A DNA stretch of 64,000 bases from Bacteroidia bacterium (GCA_020846025.1 JADLER010000128.1:35905-99904), one strand, 5' to 3'. Shown: positions 35,187 through 45,331, numbered from the stretch's first letter. Numbers and translations are program-made. Notes: generated from the letters alone by a model not told the origin.

Positions 35187-35588
35187 TTAATTAATTTTTT
35201 GAGGTTCAATAACAATCAAATAATTTGTGTTATCTACTCTATAAGCTACAACTGTTCTTGACGAAAAAATAAAATCATACTTTAAAGGATTAAATGTTTC
35301 TGGGTTAAAAACAGCCTCTCTTGTCATTGATGGGTTGTATTTATTTAATAAACCAACCGACGACAAAGTTGAATATTTCTCGTTTTCAGATATTGGTTCT
35401 TCAATTATTTTAACTCTATTCAGCAAAATATCATTAAAAAAACTCAATCGCATCACGTCATTAGCCACTAATTCTTGAGTTTTATCCCCAAACACTTCTA
35501 TAATTTTAGGACTTATTTCTTGTGATTGTGCAACATGATATGATGCAACTAAAACAATAGCAATGCAAATTTTTTTTACTGATTTCAT
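35187..35588 (-). CDS. Small exported protein of unknown function, upstream of the giant adhesin
   Basis: The 133-residue product has a signal peptide ('ICIAIVLVASYHVAQSQ', cut near residue 22) and a mature domain of about 110 residues of mixed alpha/beta character. It includes 'VMRLSFFNDILLNRVKII' and ends with a strand-rich 'NTNYLIVIEPQK'. I do not recognise the family. Its place 30 bp before the adhesin start suggests a periplasmic helper in adhesin export or folding, but it is not a PorP/SprF barrel, the usual partner of type B cargo, and is too short to be one. The ATG at 35588 is well placed. Confidence 0.68.
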   Translation of the reverse strand: MKSVKKICIAIVLVASYHVAQSQEISPKIIEVFGDKTQELVANDVMRLSFFNDILLNRVKIIEEPISENEKYSTLSSVGLLNKYNPSMTREAVFNPETFNPLKYDFIFSSRTVVAYRVDNTNYLIVIEPQKIN

Positions 35589-35699
35589 ACCTATAGATTA
35601 TATGATAAATGTACATTATTAAGGAAATAAATTAAACTCCTACAATAAATGGTTTTAGGGTTTAACTCAGTGAGAATAGCAATTCACCAACTAAATTAT

Positions 35700-37652
35700 T
35701 TAGATTTCAATGGCTATAATGCAAACATCATCAACTTGGTCTGCATCTTGTTTCCAATTTAGAAATGCCTTATCAAGAGCATTTTTCTGTTCAAGTAGGG
35801 GCTGTGTAGAGGAATTAAGAAGCACCTCTTTAAATTGCTTGTACATAAATTTTTTACCTTTTGGACCACCAAATTGATCAGCATAACCATCTGTAAAAAT
35901 AAAAAGACGGTCGCCTTTGTCAAATGTAAAATAATGGGTTGTGAAATCTTTTTTATTAAAAAATTTCCCTACAGGTTGTTTATTAGCAATAATTTCTTCG
36001 ATATTTTGAGCACCTTTTCTTATTATCCATAAGGGATTATTAGCCCCACTCCATTGAACATTTACTTTATTGGGTAGCTTAGCTATATGTTCTAATTTTA
36101 GTAATGAGATATCCATTCCATCTTTTAGTTCTTTCTCACTTTTCTCAAAAGTTTCTTCAACTAATTCTGATAATTTATCAAGTATTTTTCCCGTATTATG
36201 AATATTAAATTCCTTTACACAACGATTTAATCCATTATTACCAACCACACTTACCATGGCACCAGGAACACCGTGCCCCGTACAATCTACTGCAGCAATA
36301 TAAAGTTCTTTGTTTTGAGTTGTTGTATCTATTTGTTCGTGCAGCCAATAAAAATCGCCACTTACAATATCTTTAGGTTTAAATAAAACAAAACAATTAA
36401 AGGGTAAGTTTTTAATCATCGTATCCGATGGTAACAAGGCTGTTTGAATATACTTGGCGTAATTAATCGAATCTACAATTTCTTTGTTTTTATGTTCAAC
36501 TAATTCTTTTTGCTTAGATATTATTTCATTTGCTTTTTGTTTATGCTTGTAACCTCTAAACACCAAAAGCACTAAGCCCGAAAGTATTATTAATCCTATC
36601 ACTGCTAAGGTTATTAATTTTTGCTGGCTTCTAATTTCGGCTTCGGCCATGGCTTGTTTATTTTCAGCGTCTTTGCGTTGCAACTCTTGTTTTTTTGAGA
36701 AATCATACTCCAACTCCTTCTTCACTAATTCATTTTTATTTTCAGCACTTTCAATATTATCTTTAAGCGTTAAATAAAGCCCTTGATAAGTATATGCTTT
36801 TTTAAAATCTTCTTTTTTAAAATACAAATTACTCAAGTGCTTACATACTTCACCTTTAATACTTTCTAATTCGCTATTCTCCGAAATACGTAAAGAACTC
36901 AATAAATACTTCTCGGCATCATTTAACTTACCTAATTGTAAATAAGTATTTCCTAACTCTAAATAATTATAAGCATGACCAATGTTCTCACTCATACCAT
37001 TTAAGTAACTTAAAGATTTATTAAAACATGCGATTGCTGAATCTTTATTTTCTGTGAGTTGTTGGTTAATCCCCAAATTATGATAGGCCATTGCCATTCC
37101 AATTGTATCATTAACTTCTTGACGAAGTGCCAATGACCTAGAAAGATAGGTTTGAGCAGAAGAGTATTGTTTTAATTTTTGATAACAAGTAGCAATGTTG
37201 TTATAATTAATAGCAAGATTTGATTTCTTATCCCGTTCAATATTTATTTTAACTGCTTTAAAATAGTAAGATAAAGCTGTGCGGTATTCTTTAATTTCAG
37301 CATAAATTAATCCAATATTATTTTGAATACCTGCTACTTTTACAGGCATCTTTAATTCTTCAAACAAGGCTAGTGCTTTTAAATAATTATCAAGTGCATC
37401 ACGTAAGCTAGCTTGATCTCTATCAATTATTCCTTTATAGTTATATGATTCGGCTACTCCAATCTTATAATTACTTTTTAAAGATAATTGTAAAAGTTTT
37501 TCAGCTTCAATTTTTGCTTTTTCATAATCACCATTATCAATAATATTACTGACATAATCGGTGTGTTTTTTTAAGGAATCAATAGAAACCTGACCGCAAA
37601 TTGATGCAGAAAGAAAAATAAATACAACAGCTATAAAACGAGTTATTTTCAA
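35700..37652 (-). CDS. Membrane-anchored TPR protein with SpoIIE/PP2C phosphatase domain
   Basis: The 650-residue protein has a signal peptide or first helix ('FIAVVFIFLSASICGQ') and about six TPRs (residues 30-320) facing the periplasm. A coiled coil, a membrane helix near 345-365 ('LAVIGLIILSGLVLLVF') and a signalling helix ('INYAKYIQTALLP') lead to a cytoplasmic SpoIIE-type phosphatase. Catalytic motifs are intact: 'SGDFYW', 'DCTGHGVPGA', 'KDGMDIS', 'TDGYADQFGGP', 'QVDDV'. It should dephosphorylate an anti-sigma-antagonist or similar protein in response to a periplasmic signal; the partner is not in view. The start is TTG at 37652; no in-frame ATG precedes the leader. Confidence 0.85.
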   Translation of the reverse strand: MKITRFIAVVFIFLSASICGQVSIDSLKKHTDYVSNIIDNGDYEKAKIEAEKLLQLSLKSNYKIGVAESYNYKGIIDRDQASLRDALDNYLKALALFEELKMPVKVAGIQNNIGLIYAEIKEYRTALSYYFKAVKINIERDKKSNLAINYNNIATCYQKLKQYSSAQTYLSRSLALRQEVNDTIGMAMAYHNLGINQQLTENKDSAIACFNKSLSYLNGMSENIGHAYNYLELGNTYLQLGKLNDAEKYLLSSLRISENSELESIKGEVCKHLSNLYFKKEDFKKAYTYQGLYLTLKDNIESAENKNELVKKELEYDFSKKQELQRKDAENKQAMAEAEIRSQQKLITLAVIGLIILSGLVLLVFRGYKHKQKANEIISKQKELVEHKNKEIVDSINYAKYIQTALLPSDTMIKNLPFNCFVLFKPKDIVSGDFYWLHEQIDTTTQNKELYIAAVDCTGHGVPGAMVSVVGNNGLNRCVKEFNIHNTGKILDKLSELVEETFEKSEKELKDGMDISLLKLEHIAKLPNKVNVQWSGANNPLWIIRKGAQNIEEIIANKQPVGKFFNKKDFTTHYFTFDKGDRLFIFTDGYADQFGGPKGKKFMYKQFKEVLLNSSTQPLLEQKNALDKAFLNWKQDADQVDDVCIIAIEI

Positions 37653-37704
37653 GGAAACTAAAAATAAGCTAAATAAAATTAATGAACAAATTATTTACTC
37701 ATTC

Positions 37705-39681
37705 TTATCGAATAACTATACGACCAAGTATCTTATTAACCCGTTTCTTTTGATTCTCAAGAAGCATAAGAAATTCGTAAGCGTTTTTATTTTCAAATGG
37801 GTCGGCTACTTTGAGTAATTCTCTTGCTTCCACTAAAATTTTACTCAATCGTTTTTCTTTTAATGAAAATAATTGATGTTCTATTCCTTTTTTTAAATGA
37901 TGGATCTCTTGCGTAACAGTTACACCAAATTTTTCCCACTTATGACTTACAACTTCATTGATAGAGGCAATATCTATGGCTACTTTTGATATAGCTGGAT
38001 TAGGATGATAAATAAATGTTTGTAGTGTAGGAATTTTACCTTCCTCTAATTGATGCTGAAACTCGTCTAACACCATTTGATAAATGGGATTTATGAAATG
38101 TAATTCATCTCTCCATAATTCAAATATTACATACTCGCATACTGTTAATTGAAATGATTGTTGAATTTGATCTGAATCTTCGGCTTCTATCTCCACCAAT
38201 ACATTACCATATTGCATCATCATACGCAACAACTCCCGCTCTTCGTTATCTAAAATGATATCTTGCGGTTTTTCTTCGGTAATTAACTGAGAGTTATCTA
38301 ATTCTTCTGATTGTTGTTCCTTAGTATCTTTTGGTAATTGTTTATTGTTTTTTTTACGAATTAATTTATTAACCTCCGTTTGTAAAATCTGTTCGGAAAT
38401 ATCCATAATCTTTGAACATTCTTTTACATATACTGAACGATTGATAGCATCAGGAATTACCGAAATACTTTCAACAATATCTTTAATTAACTCAGCACGT
38501 TTTATTGGATCATTCTCAACCTCTTTATACAACAAATTTGTTTTAAATGAAATAAAATCTTTGCTGTTATTTTTTATAAAATTTATAAACTCTTCGGAAG
38601 TTACTTTTTTGCTATACGAATCCGGATCATCACCATCTGGAAAAAGCAAAACCCGCACATTCATTCCTTCCTCCAAAATTAAATCTATACCTCTGAAACT
38701 GGCTTTAATCCCAGCAAAATCGCCATCATACAAAATAGTAATGTTTTTTGTGAAGCGATGTATCAATTTAATTTGCTCTACTGTGAGAGATGTACCCGAT
38801 GATGCCACTACATTTTCAACTCCTGCCTGATGCATTGAAATAACATCAGTGTAACCTTCTACTAAATAACAATTATCATCTTGTATGATTTGTTTTTTAG
38901 CTTGAAACAATCCGTACAAAGTTTTACTTTTATCGTAAATCTCAGTTTGAGGCGAATTAATATACTTCGCTAATTTTTTATCATTAGTTAAAATCCTTCC
39001 TCCAAATCCAATAACTTTACCAGAAATATTATGTATTGGGAACATCACTCTCCCAGTATATCTATCAAAAATATCTTGAATGGTAATTGGATTTCCTTCT
39101 ACATAATTATTAGATAAGATAGACATACCCGTTTTAACTAAATACTCTGGCTTAAATCCATTTTTTATAGCCGTTTCAGAAAATAGTTTACGTTCTTCAC
39201 TACTATAACCTAATTGAAATTTATCAATAATTTGCTGAGAAAATCCACGCTCCTTAAAATATCCCAAACCAATAGAGCGTCCTAAATCATCATTTAATAA
39301 CAAATCGGTAAAATATTTTTGTGCATATTGCATCACAATGTGTAAACTTTCACGCTCGTTTTGTTGAGCTTTTTCCTCAACTGAAATTTCTTTCTCAATA
39401 ACTTCAATACCATATTTATTGGCTAAATATTTTAAAGCCTCAGGATATGAAAGGCTTTCGTGATCCATAATAAAATTAACAGAAGTACCAGATTTGCCAC
39501 AGCCAAAACATTTGTAAATACCTTTGGCCGGAGAAACCGTGAAAGAAGGCGTTTTTTCGCCATGAAAAGGGCACAAACCCAATAAATTAGCACCTCTTTT
39601 TCTAAGTGTTATAAAATCTCCAATGACATCCTCCACCCTGGAAACTTCAATAATCTTATCTATGGTATCTTTTGGAATCAA
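37705..39681 (-). CDS. dnaG: DNA primase
   Basis: DnaG makes RNA primers at the replication fork. The 658-residue protein has the CHC2 zinc finger (Cys37, His40, Cys58, Cys61 in 'CPFHGEKTPSFTV...CFGCG'), the primase core ('YFKERGFSQQIID', 'RVMFPIHNISGKVIGFGGR'), a TOPRIM site ('LVEGYTDVISMHQ', 'ILYDGDFAGIKA' and 'FPDGDDPDSY') and a helical C-terminal DnaB-binding part. The start is unusual: the family N-terminus 'MIPKDTIDKI' falls on a TTG at 39681. A TAA lies two codons upstream and only ATT intervenes, so no ATG is possible. The TPR-SpoIIE gene follows after 52 bp. Confidence 0.95.
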   Translation of the reverse strand: MIPKDTIDKIIEVSRVEDVIGDFITLRKRGANLLGLCPFHGEKTPSFTVSPAKGIYKCFGCGKSGTSVNFIMDHESLSYPEALKYLANKYGIEVIEKEISVEEKAQQNERESLHIVMQYAQKYFTDLLLNDDLGRSIGLGYFKERGFSQQIIDKFQLGYSSEERKLFSETAIKNGFKPEYLVKTGMSILSNNYVEGNPITIQDIFDRYTGRVMFPIHNISGKVIGFGGRILTNDKKLAKYINSPQTEIYDKSKTLYGLFQAKKQIIQDDNCYLVEGYTDVISMHQAGVENVVASSGTSLTVEQIKLIHRFTKNITILYDGDFAGIKASFRGIDLILEEGMNVRVLLFPDGDDPDSYSKKVTSEEFINFIKNNSKDFISFKTNLLYKEVENDPIKRAELIKDIVESISVIPDAINRSVYVKECSKIMDISEQILQTEVNKLIRKKNNKQLPKDTKEQQSEELDNSQLITEEKPQDIILDNEERELLRMMMQYGNVLVEIEAEDSDQIQQSFQLTVCEYVIFELWRDELHFINPIYQMVLDEFQHQLEEGKIPTLQTFIYHPNPAISKVAIDIASINEVVSHKWEKFGVTVTQEIHHLKKGIEHQLFSLKEKRLSKILVEARELLKVADPFENKNAYEFLMLLENQKKRVNKILGRIVIR

Positions 39682-39814
39682 AATTTATGGAAAAGTGGGA
39701 AGTAAATATAAGTAAATTTTCTATACGTATATGATAAAGTAAGTTTTGCCGAAAATTTCAAAATAGGAATATAATTTAACGAATAATATTCGTCCATTTT
39801 AAGGAATTTTTTTG

Positions 39815-39822
39815 TAATTTTG
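39815..39822 (+). promoter_or_regulatory. Candidate -7 box for the 889-residue T9SS protein gene
   Basis: TAATTTTG matches TAnnTTTG, 75 bp before the ATG at 39897. No other gene start lies between. Confidence 0.4.
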
Positions 39823-39896
39823 TCCGAAACTTAGTTCCATAATCAGATAATTTAAAACTATACCTGAAAATGGAACTTTTTAATTTTTAATATTTT

Positions 39897-42566
39897 ATGA
39901 AAAAAATCTACTTTAATTTTAAACCATTTTTAGTTAGCCTATTATTGTTATTAAGTTTAACTTATCAAGCGCAAATTAACGTTATATTAGGTCCTGGAAC
40001 ATCTGCTCATAGCACTACTTCTCCTGGTCCAATTAACGAATTTTATAGAAGCTTACATGCTCAAACTGTATATACTGCTGCAGAGTTAAATGCTGCTGGC
40101 GTGTTTGGTGGAACCATTACTAAATTAGGTTGGTATGTTGTATCGGGTGTTACAAATCCACTACCTAATTATAGTATTAAACTAAAACATACTACCGCTA
40201 CAAATGCAACTACTTATGATGCAACTGGTTTAACTCAATATTACATTAACCCAAGTTATAACCCAGTGGCTGGTGGTTTTGATATGTTAACACTTTCAAC
40301 TCCATTTATGTGGAATGGTGTGGATAATATCTTACTAGACGTGTGTTTTGATCAAGTTTCGGCTTATACCTCTACGGGTGTTGTAAGAACATATAGTACA
40401 AGCGTACCAAATGGGTATATTAGTGTTAGATCTGATACATCACCACAATGTGGTGTAGCTTGTTCATCAATTTTAACAACTAAACCGCAAATACAGTTTG
40501 AGTTTTTACCTCCTTCTCCGTTCGATTTAGGTATTAGTGCATTTGTAACGCCTTTAACCAGTAAAAAATGTTTTGGAAATGACACAATCATTGCACGTTT
40601 AAAAAACTATGGTTCGGCTACAGCTGATTTTGCAACTAACCCAACAACAATTACAGTGAATACTACAGGTCCAAATCCTAGTACATACACATTAGCGGTA
40701 ACAAGTGGTAGTTTAGCAAGTACAGCTACTCAAGATTTTACTTTATCTACCAACTTTAACCTATCAACCTTAGGTACCTATAAATTAAAGGGCTTTACAA
40801 CAGCTGCTGGAGATGGTACTGCTCTTAACGATACTACTAATCTTACTATCAATCGCTCTCCAATATTTACAACGAGTATATTACCAAACGATACAGTTTG
40901 TTTGGGTGTCCCCGTACAATTAAATGCTAATTATAGTTCCATTAAACAAATTGGAGCAGGCACAATACAAAACACATCAACATCATACCCTACACCTTAT
41001 GGTAATTTTTATGAAGGTGCAAGGCATCAGTTCTTATATCTTGCATCTGAGTTAACAGCTGCTGGAGTAGTTGCCGGAAATATCACCTCTATTTCTTTTA
41101 ACGCAACCAACTTAAATAGTTCAGGACCATACTTAAACTACAAGTTAGCAATTGCTACTACAACTCTAACAAATATTACAGCCTTTCAAACAACAGGTTT
41201 TACAACATATTTCAACTCTCCTAGCTATTCGGTAGTATTAGGTACAAACACACACACCTTGTCAACTCCTTTTGTATGGGATGGTGTTTCTAATATCATT
41301 ATTGAAACATGTTTCGATAATACCTCATCTGGTTATACAGATAATATTTCTGTAGCTCAATCTACTACACCTTTCACGTCTTCTGTTTGGAGAAATGAAG
41401 ATAGTAACCCGGCAGTTTGTACTTCAATAGTTACATCAGGTAGTATGGCGCAACGTCCAAATACTGGCTTTGGTCAAATATCAAATATTACCTACTCATG
41501 GTCGCCAGCAAGTGAATTATCTGCTAGCAATATTGCAAACCCAATTGCTAATGTGAGTGGTACTAAAACATATACTGTAACTGGAGATTTATCTGGTTGC
41601 ATAACTTATGATACATTAAGAATTGTTATCAAAACTACTCCTACCCCAAATCTTGGAAATGACACCACTTTCTGTTCATTACCAGTTATTATTAATGCCA
41701 ATACTGCTGCTAATACATATCAATGGAGTAACGGTTCTGTAGGTTCAAGTATTAATGTTACAAATCCAGGACAATATTGGGTGAAAGCAACCAACGCTAA
41801 CGGTTGTAGTTTATCTGATAGTATTACTATTGGATTAGGAGCCTTCCCTATTGTTACTTTAGGTTCTGATACAACTTTCTGTCAAGGCGGTTCAATAACT
41901 TTATATGCTGGCTTTGGAGCTGGTAATACCTATCAATGGAGTACTGGTGCAACTACTCCTACATTAAATGTTAATACAGTTGGAACATACTCTGTAGTTG
42001 TTACTAATACTACAGGTTGTGTAAGTTCTGATACCATTAATGTTGGTGTTAGTTCATTACCAAATGTAACATTAAACTTCTTAAATCCATACACATATTG
42101 CGTAAGCGATGACTTTAACCGTTCACTTACCGAAGGAACACCATCTGGTGGAACATATATTGGAGCTGGAGTTACAGGTTCTAACTTTAACCCTAAACAA
42201 GCTGGACAAGGTACTCATATTATTATGTACAGTTATACCTCTCCTGGAGGATGTTCAAATATCGCAAGAGATACTATATATGTTAATGCCTGTGTAGGTG
42301 TTGAAGAATTAACTGACAACATGAGTGTAAATGTGTATCCAAATCCTTCAACAGGTAAATTTACATTTGAATTAAACACAAACATTGATGTAACAGGAAA
42401 ATTAAATGTATTAACTGTTGATGGACGCATAGTGTACACAACAAGGATTGAAGGTACAGGTTTAATCTCAACTGAAGTTAACATCTCGAATTTAGCTTCA
42501 GGTATTTATTACTTAAAATTTGAGAGTAAAGATGCTTTAAAAACTTATAAGCTTTTAAAACAATAA
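39897..42566 (+). CDS. Secreted multidomain protein with T9SS type A sorting tail and duplicated N-terminal module
   Basis: A signal peptide ('FLVSLLLLLSLTYQAQ') is followed by two copies of a beta-rich module of about 170 residues. Copy 1 is near residues 35-215 ('EFYRSLHAQTVYTAAELNAAG', shortened here to its core) and copy 2 near 350-545 ('NFYEGARHQFLYLASELTAA'), with a CARDB-like spacer between ('DLGISAFVTPLTSKKC'). Ig-like repeats follow ('NTYQWSNGSVGSSINV', 'NTYQWSTGATTPTLNV'). The last 80 residues are the type A tail: 'VYPNPSTGKFTFEL' and 'SGIYYLKFESKDALKTYKL'. It should be exported by T9SS and attached to or released from the cell surface; substrate unknown. A strong terminator follows and it is monocistronic. 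Confidence 0.85.
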   Translation: MKKIYFNFKPFLVSLLLLLSLTYQAQINVILGPGTSAHSTTSPGPINEFYRSLHAQTVYTAAELNAAGVFGGTITKLGWYVVSGVTNPLPNYSIKLKHTTATNATTYDATGLTQYYINPSYNPVAGGFDMLTLSTPFMWNGVDNILLDVCFDQVSAYTSTGVVRTYSTSVPNGYISVRSDTSPQCGVACSSILTTKPQIQFEFLPPSPFDLGISAFVTPLTSKKCFGNDTIIARLKNYGSATADFATNPTTITVNTTGPNPSTYTLAVTSGSLASTATQDFTLSTNFNLSTLGTYKLKGFTTAAGDGTALNDTTNLTINRSPIFTTSILPNDTVCLGVPVQLNANYSSIKQIGAGTIQNTSTSYPTPYGNFYEGARHQFLYLASELTAAGVVAGNITSISFNATNLNSSGPYLNYKLAIATTTLTNITAFQTTGFTTYFNSPSYSVVLGTNTHTLSTPFVWDGVSNIIIETCFDNTSSGYTDNISVAQSTTPFTSSVWRNEDSNPAVCTSIVTSGSMAQRPNTGFGQISNITYSWSPASELSASNIANPIANVSGTKTYTVTGDLSGCITYDTLRIVIKTTPTPNLGNDTTFCSLPVIINANTAANTYQWSNGSVGSSINVTNPGQYWVKATNANGCSLSDSITIGLGAFPIVTLGSDTTFCQGGSITLYAGFGAGNTYQWSTGATTPTLNVNTVGTYSVVVTNTTGCVSSDTINVGVSSLPNVTLNFLNPYTYCVSDDFNRSLTEGTPSGGTYIGAGVTGSNFNPKQAGQGTHIIMYSYTSPGGCSNIARDTIYVNACVGVEELTDNMSVNVYPNPSTGKFTFELNTNIDVTGKLNVLTVDGRIVYTTRIEGTGLISTEVNISNLASGIYYLKFESKDALKTYKLLKQ

Positions 42567-42584
42567 AAAATCAGTATATCAGAT

Positions 42585-42617
42585 AAACGCCTCAAAAAAT
42601 TTGAGGCGTTTTTTTTG
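42585..42617 (+). terminator. Rho-independent terminator of the T9SS protein gene
   Basis: AAACGCCTCAAA (42585-42596) and TTTGAGGCGTTT (42600-42611) form a perfect 12-bp stem with a 3-nt loop, followed by more T. Confidence 0.92.
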
Positions 42618-42694
42618 CTATTTATCTAAAATTAATTTTCTTTGCAAAGCATTATGCAAAACACAACTTACATAAAATCAAAATGTAAACGTAA

Positions 42695-42751
42695 GGCTCG
42701 CCCGAGCCATGCATAATATCGTGTGCTACTATCATAGTATGATACCCACAC
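42695..42751. repeat. Two adjacent inverted repeats in the gap before lysC
   Basis: GGCTCG-CC-CGAGCC (42695-42708) is a perfect 6-bp inverted repeat, GC-rich against an AT-rich background. TATCAT-AGT-ATGATA (42730-42744) is a second, flanked by GTGTG (42721-42725) and CACAC (42747-42751) that extend it past an internal loop. No U-tract follows either. They fill part of the 270-bp gap before lysC; no coding sequence or known leader is visible there. Confidence 0.45.
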
Positions 42752-42836
42752 AACCAATCAAAGTTAATTTACCAATTGAATACGAGGCTCAAAAAAAGAG
42801 CAATATAAAAAATCACTAATAACCTTTTAAATAACT

Positions 42837-44153
42837 ATGTATATTTTAAAATTTGGAGGCACAAGCGTAGGTTCAGCAGAACGAATGAAAGCGCTTGTTC
42901 ATTTAATCTCATCTCCCGAAGAAAAAATTGTTGTACTATCTGCTATGAGTGGTACTACAAATGCATTGGTAGAAATTTGCAATAATTTATATAATAAAGA
43001 AAGTCATAAAGCTACCGAACTCATCCATCAACTAGAAAAAAAATATTTACAAGAGATTGAACTTTTGTATAGTAAACCAGAGTTTAAAACAAAGAGTCAA
43101 GATTTAATTACAAACCATTTTAATTACCTGCGTAGTTTTACATTAGATATGTTTACTCAGAATGAAGAAAAAGCCATTCTAGCGCAAGGAGAACTACTAA
43201 GTACAGCTATGTTTCATTTTTATTTGCAAGAAATAGGCATTGCTTCTGTTTTATTACCAGCGCTTAATTTCATGCGTATTGACGAAAATGATGAACCGCA
43301 ACTTGATTATATTGAAAAACATTTAAAAGAAGAACTGGAAAAATACCCCAATCAAAAATTATTTATAACACAGGGTTACATTTGTAGGAATATCTTTGGA
43401 GAAATTGATAATCTAAAACGTGGTGGAAGTGATTACACAGCTTCTATCATAGGTGCCGCCATTAAAGCTAAGGAAATTCAAATATGGACTGATATTGATG
43501 GCATGCATAATAACGATCCACGCATTGTATCAAAAACACATCCCATACATGAATTAAGTTTTGATGAAGCAGCAGAGTTAGCCTATTTTGGTGCCAAAAT
43601 ATTACATCCAACTTGCATTTTACCTGCTCAAAAAAGAAACATTCCTGTATTGTTAAAGAACACCATGCAACCTGAGGCTTTAGGAACTAAAATTTCTAAT
43701 ATAAATACCGAAGAAGGTATTAGGGCAATAGCTGCTAAAGATGGGATTTGTGCTATTAATATAAAAAGTGCACGGATGCTACTGGCACACGGTTTTTTAA
43801 GAGCCGTTTTCGAAATTTTTGAACGTTATAAAACTTCAATTGATATGATCACTACTTCAGAAATTGCAGTATCCTTAACTATTGATAATATAACTCATCT
43901 AAATGACATAGTAACAGAACTTGAAGTTTTCTCAAATGTAGAAGTAGAGTTAAATCAAAGTATTATAAGTATAGTTGGCAACTTACCAAAAAACAAATCA
44001 GGCTATGGATTTAAAATATTAGAATCACTAAAAGAAATACCTTTGCGTATGGTATCATACGGGGGCAGTTCTAATAATGTGAGTGTGTTAGTAAGCAGTG
44101 AGTATAAGAAGGAAGCCTTAACAGCTTTAAACAAAGGGTTATTTGGTTATTAA
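42837..44153 (+). CDS. lysC: Aspartokinase (LysC type)
   Basis: It phosphorylates aspartate, the first step to lysine, threonine, methionine and diaminopimelate. The 438-residue protein opens with 'MYILKFGGTSVGSAERM' and has 'NLKRGGSDYTASIIGAA', 'IWTDIDGMHNNDPRIV' and 'SFDEAAELAYFGAKILHP'. Two C-terminal ACT domains ('VEVELNQSIISIVG') are usually feedback regulatory. Ten base pairs separate it from lysA, so the two form a lysine/DAP operon. The gap upstream holds two inverted repeats but I see no lysine riboswitch. Confidence 0.95.
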   Translation: MYILKFGGTSVGSAERMKALVHLISSPEEKIVVLSAMSGTTNALVEICNNLYNKESHKATELIHQLEKKYLQEIELLYSKPEFKTKSQDLITNHFNYLRSFTLDMFTQNEEKAILAQGELLSTAMFHFYLQEIGIASVLLPALNFMRIDENDEPQLDYIEKHLKEELEKYPNQKLFITQGYICRNIFGEIDNLKRGGSDYTASIIGAAIKAKEIQIWTDIDGMHNNDPRIVSKTHPIHELSFDEAAELAYFGAKILHPTCILPAQKRNIPVLLKNTMQPEALGTKISNINTEEGIRAIAAKDGICAINIKSARMLLAHGFLRAVFEIFERYKTSIDMITTSEIAVSLTIDNITHLNDIVTELEVFSNVEVELNQSIISIVGNLPKNKSGYGFKILESLKEIPLRMVSYGGSSNNVSVLVSSEYKKEALTALNKGLFGY

Positions 44154-44163
44154 AATTACAACT

Positions 44164-45324
44164 ATGTTTTCAGAAAATACAATTAAACAGTTGGTAAACT
44201 ATAAAACACCGTTTTATTATTACGATTTACAGTTGCTTCATAACACCTTAGATGAAGTAGTTAAGCAAAGCCAAAAATACAACTACCATGTTCATTATGC
44301 ATTTAAAGCTAATACAAATAAAAAGATAATTGAACTTATTTGTAATAAAGGTCTTGGAGCTGATTGTGTGAGTGGCAATGAAGTAAAACACGCCATTGAA
44401 AATGGATTTGTATCACAAAAAATTGTTTTTGCAGGTGTAGGAAAAAATGATGATGAAATTAACTACGCCTTATCGCAAAACATATTTTGTTTTAACTGCG
44501 AGAGTATTCACGAATTACAAATCATAAATGAATTAGCTATTAAACAAAACAAAGTTGCCTCAATTGCACTACGTATCAATCCTAATGTAGATGCTCACAC
44601 ACACCAATATATCACAACTGGGCTTGAAGAAAATAAATTTGGAATCAATCCGTATGAATTTGACACAGTAATTAATTTGATAAAACAATTATCAAATATT
44701 CAGCTAATAGGTTTACATTTTCATATTGGATCTCAAATTACAGATCTTGTTCCATTTAAAAATTTGTGTCTTAAGGTGAACCAAATAAATCACTATTTTT
44801 TAAATAAAGGTTTTGATATAGCAGTTATTAATGTTGGTGGTGGCATTGGTATTAATTATAAGGAACCTGATAAGGAATCGATTATTGATTTTTCTGCTTA
44901 TTTTAAAGTGTTTAATGATTTTATCGAATTAAGACCTCATCAAGAATTACATTTTGAATTAGGGCGTTCGATTGTAGCTCAATGTGGCTCTCTTATCAGT
45001 AAGGTACTGTATATAAAAAATGGTATTAATACTAATTTTGCTATTCTTGATGCAGGCATGACAGAATTAATTCGTCCTGCTTTGTATCAAGCATTTCATA
45101 AAATAGAAAACTTAACAGCAAAACTCCATCATTTACCTTTAAACAAGAAATATGATGTAGTAGGGCCAATTTGTGAAAGTAGCGATTGTTTTGGAAAAGC
45201 AGTAGAGTTGCCTGAAACAAAACGTGGTGATTTAATAGCAATTAGAAGCGCGGGGGCTTATGGCGAAGTAATGAGTAGTCGTTATAATTTAAGAGATGAA
45301 ACAAAAAGTTATTATAGCGAGTAA
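44164..45324 (+). CDS. lysA: Diaminopimelate decarboxylase
   Basis: A PLP enzyme that decarboxylates meso-diaminopimelate to lysine. The 386-residue protein shows the PLP lysine in 'HYAFKANTNKKI', the substrate/PLP motifs 'LGADCVSGNE', 'GLHFHIGSQI' and 'VGGGIGINY', and 'GPICESSDCFGK' with the active cysteine near the C-terminus. I chose the ATG at 44164 ('MFSENTIKQL'); the TTG at 44143 overlaps lysC and adds residues without family support. It converges with the next gene with a 7-bp gap. Confidence 0.94.
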   Translation: MFSENTIKQLVNYKTPFYYYDLQLLHNTLDEVVKQSQKYNYHVHYAFKANTNKKIIELICNKGLGADCVSGNEVKHAIENGFVSQKIVFAGVGKNDDEINYALSQNIFCFNCESIHELQIINELAIKQNKVASIALRINPNVDAHTHQYITTGLEENKFGINPYEFDTVINLIKQLSNIQLIGLHFHIGSQITDLVPFKNLCLKVNQINHYFLNKGFDIAVINVGGGIGINYKEPDKESIIDFSAYFKVFNDFIELRPHQELHFELGRSIVAQCGSLISKVLYIKNGINTNFAILDAGMTELIRPALYQAFHKIENLTAKLHHLPLNKKYDVVGPICESSDCFGKAVELPETKRGDLIAIRSAGAYGEVMSSRYNLRDETKSYYSE

Positions 45325-45331
45325 TGCATGA

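Noticed and set aside
38345..38830. 161-codon plus-strand frame inside dnaG.
   Set aside because: It is fully antisense to the conserved primase core, with no initiation signals.
42670..42760. Lysine riboswitch or tRNA in the gap before lysC.
   Set aside because: The conserved lysine-aptamer core is absent and no cloverleaf with a CCA-type acceptor could be drawn.
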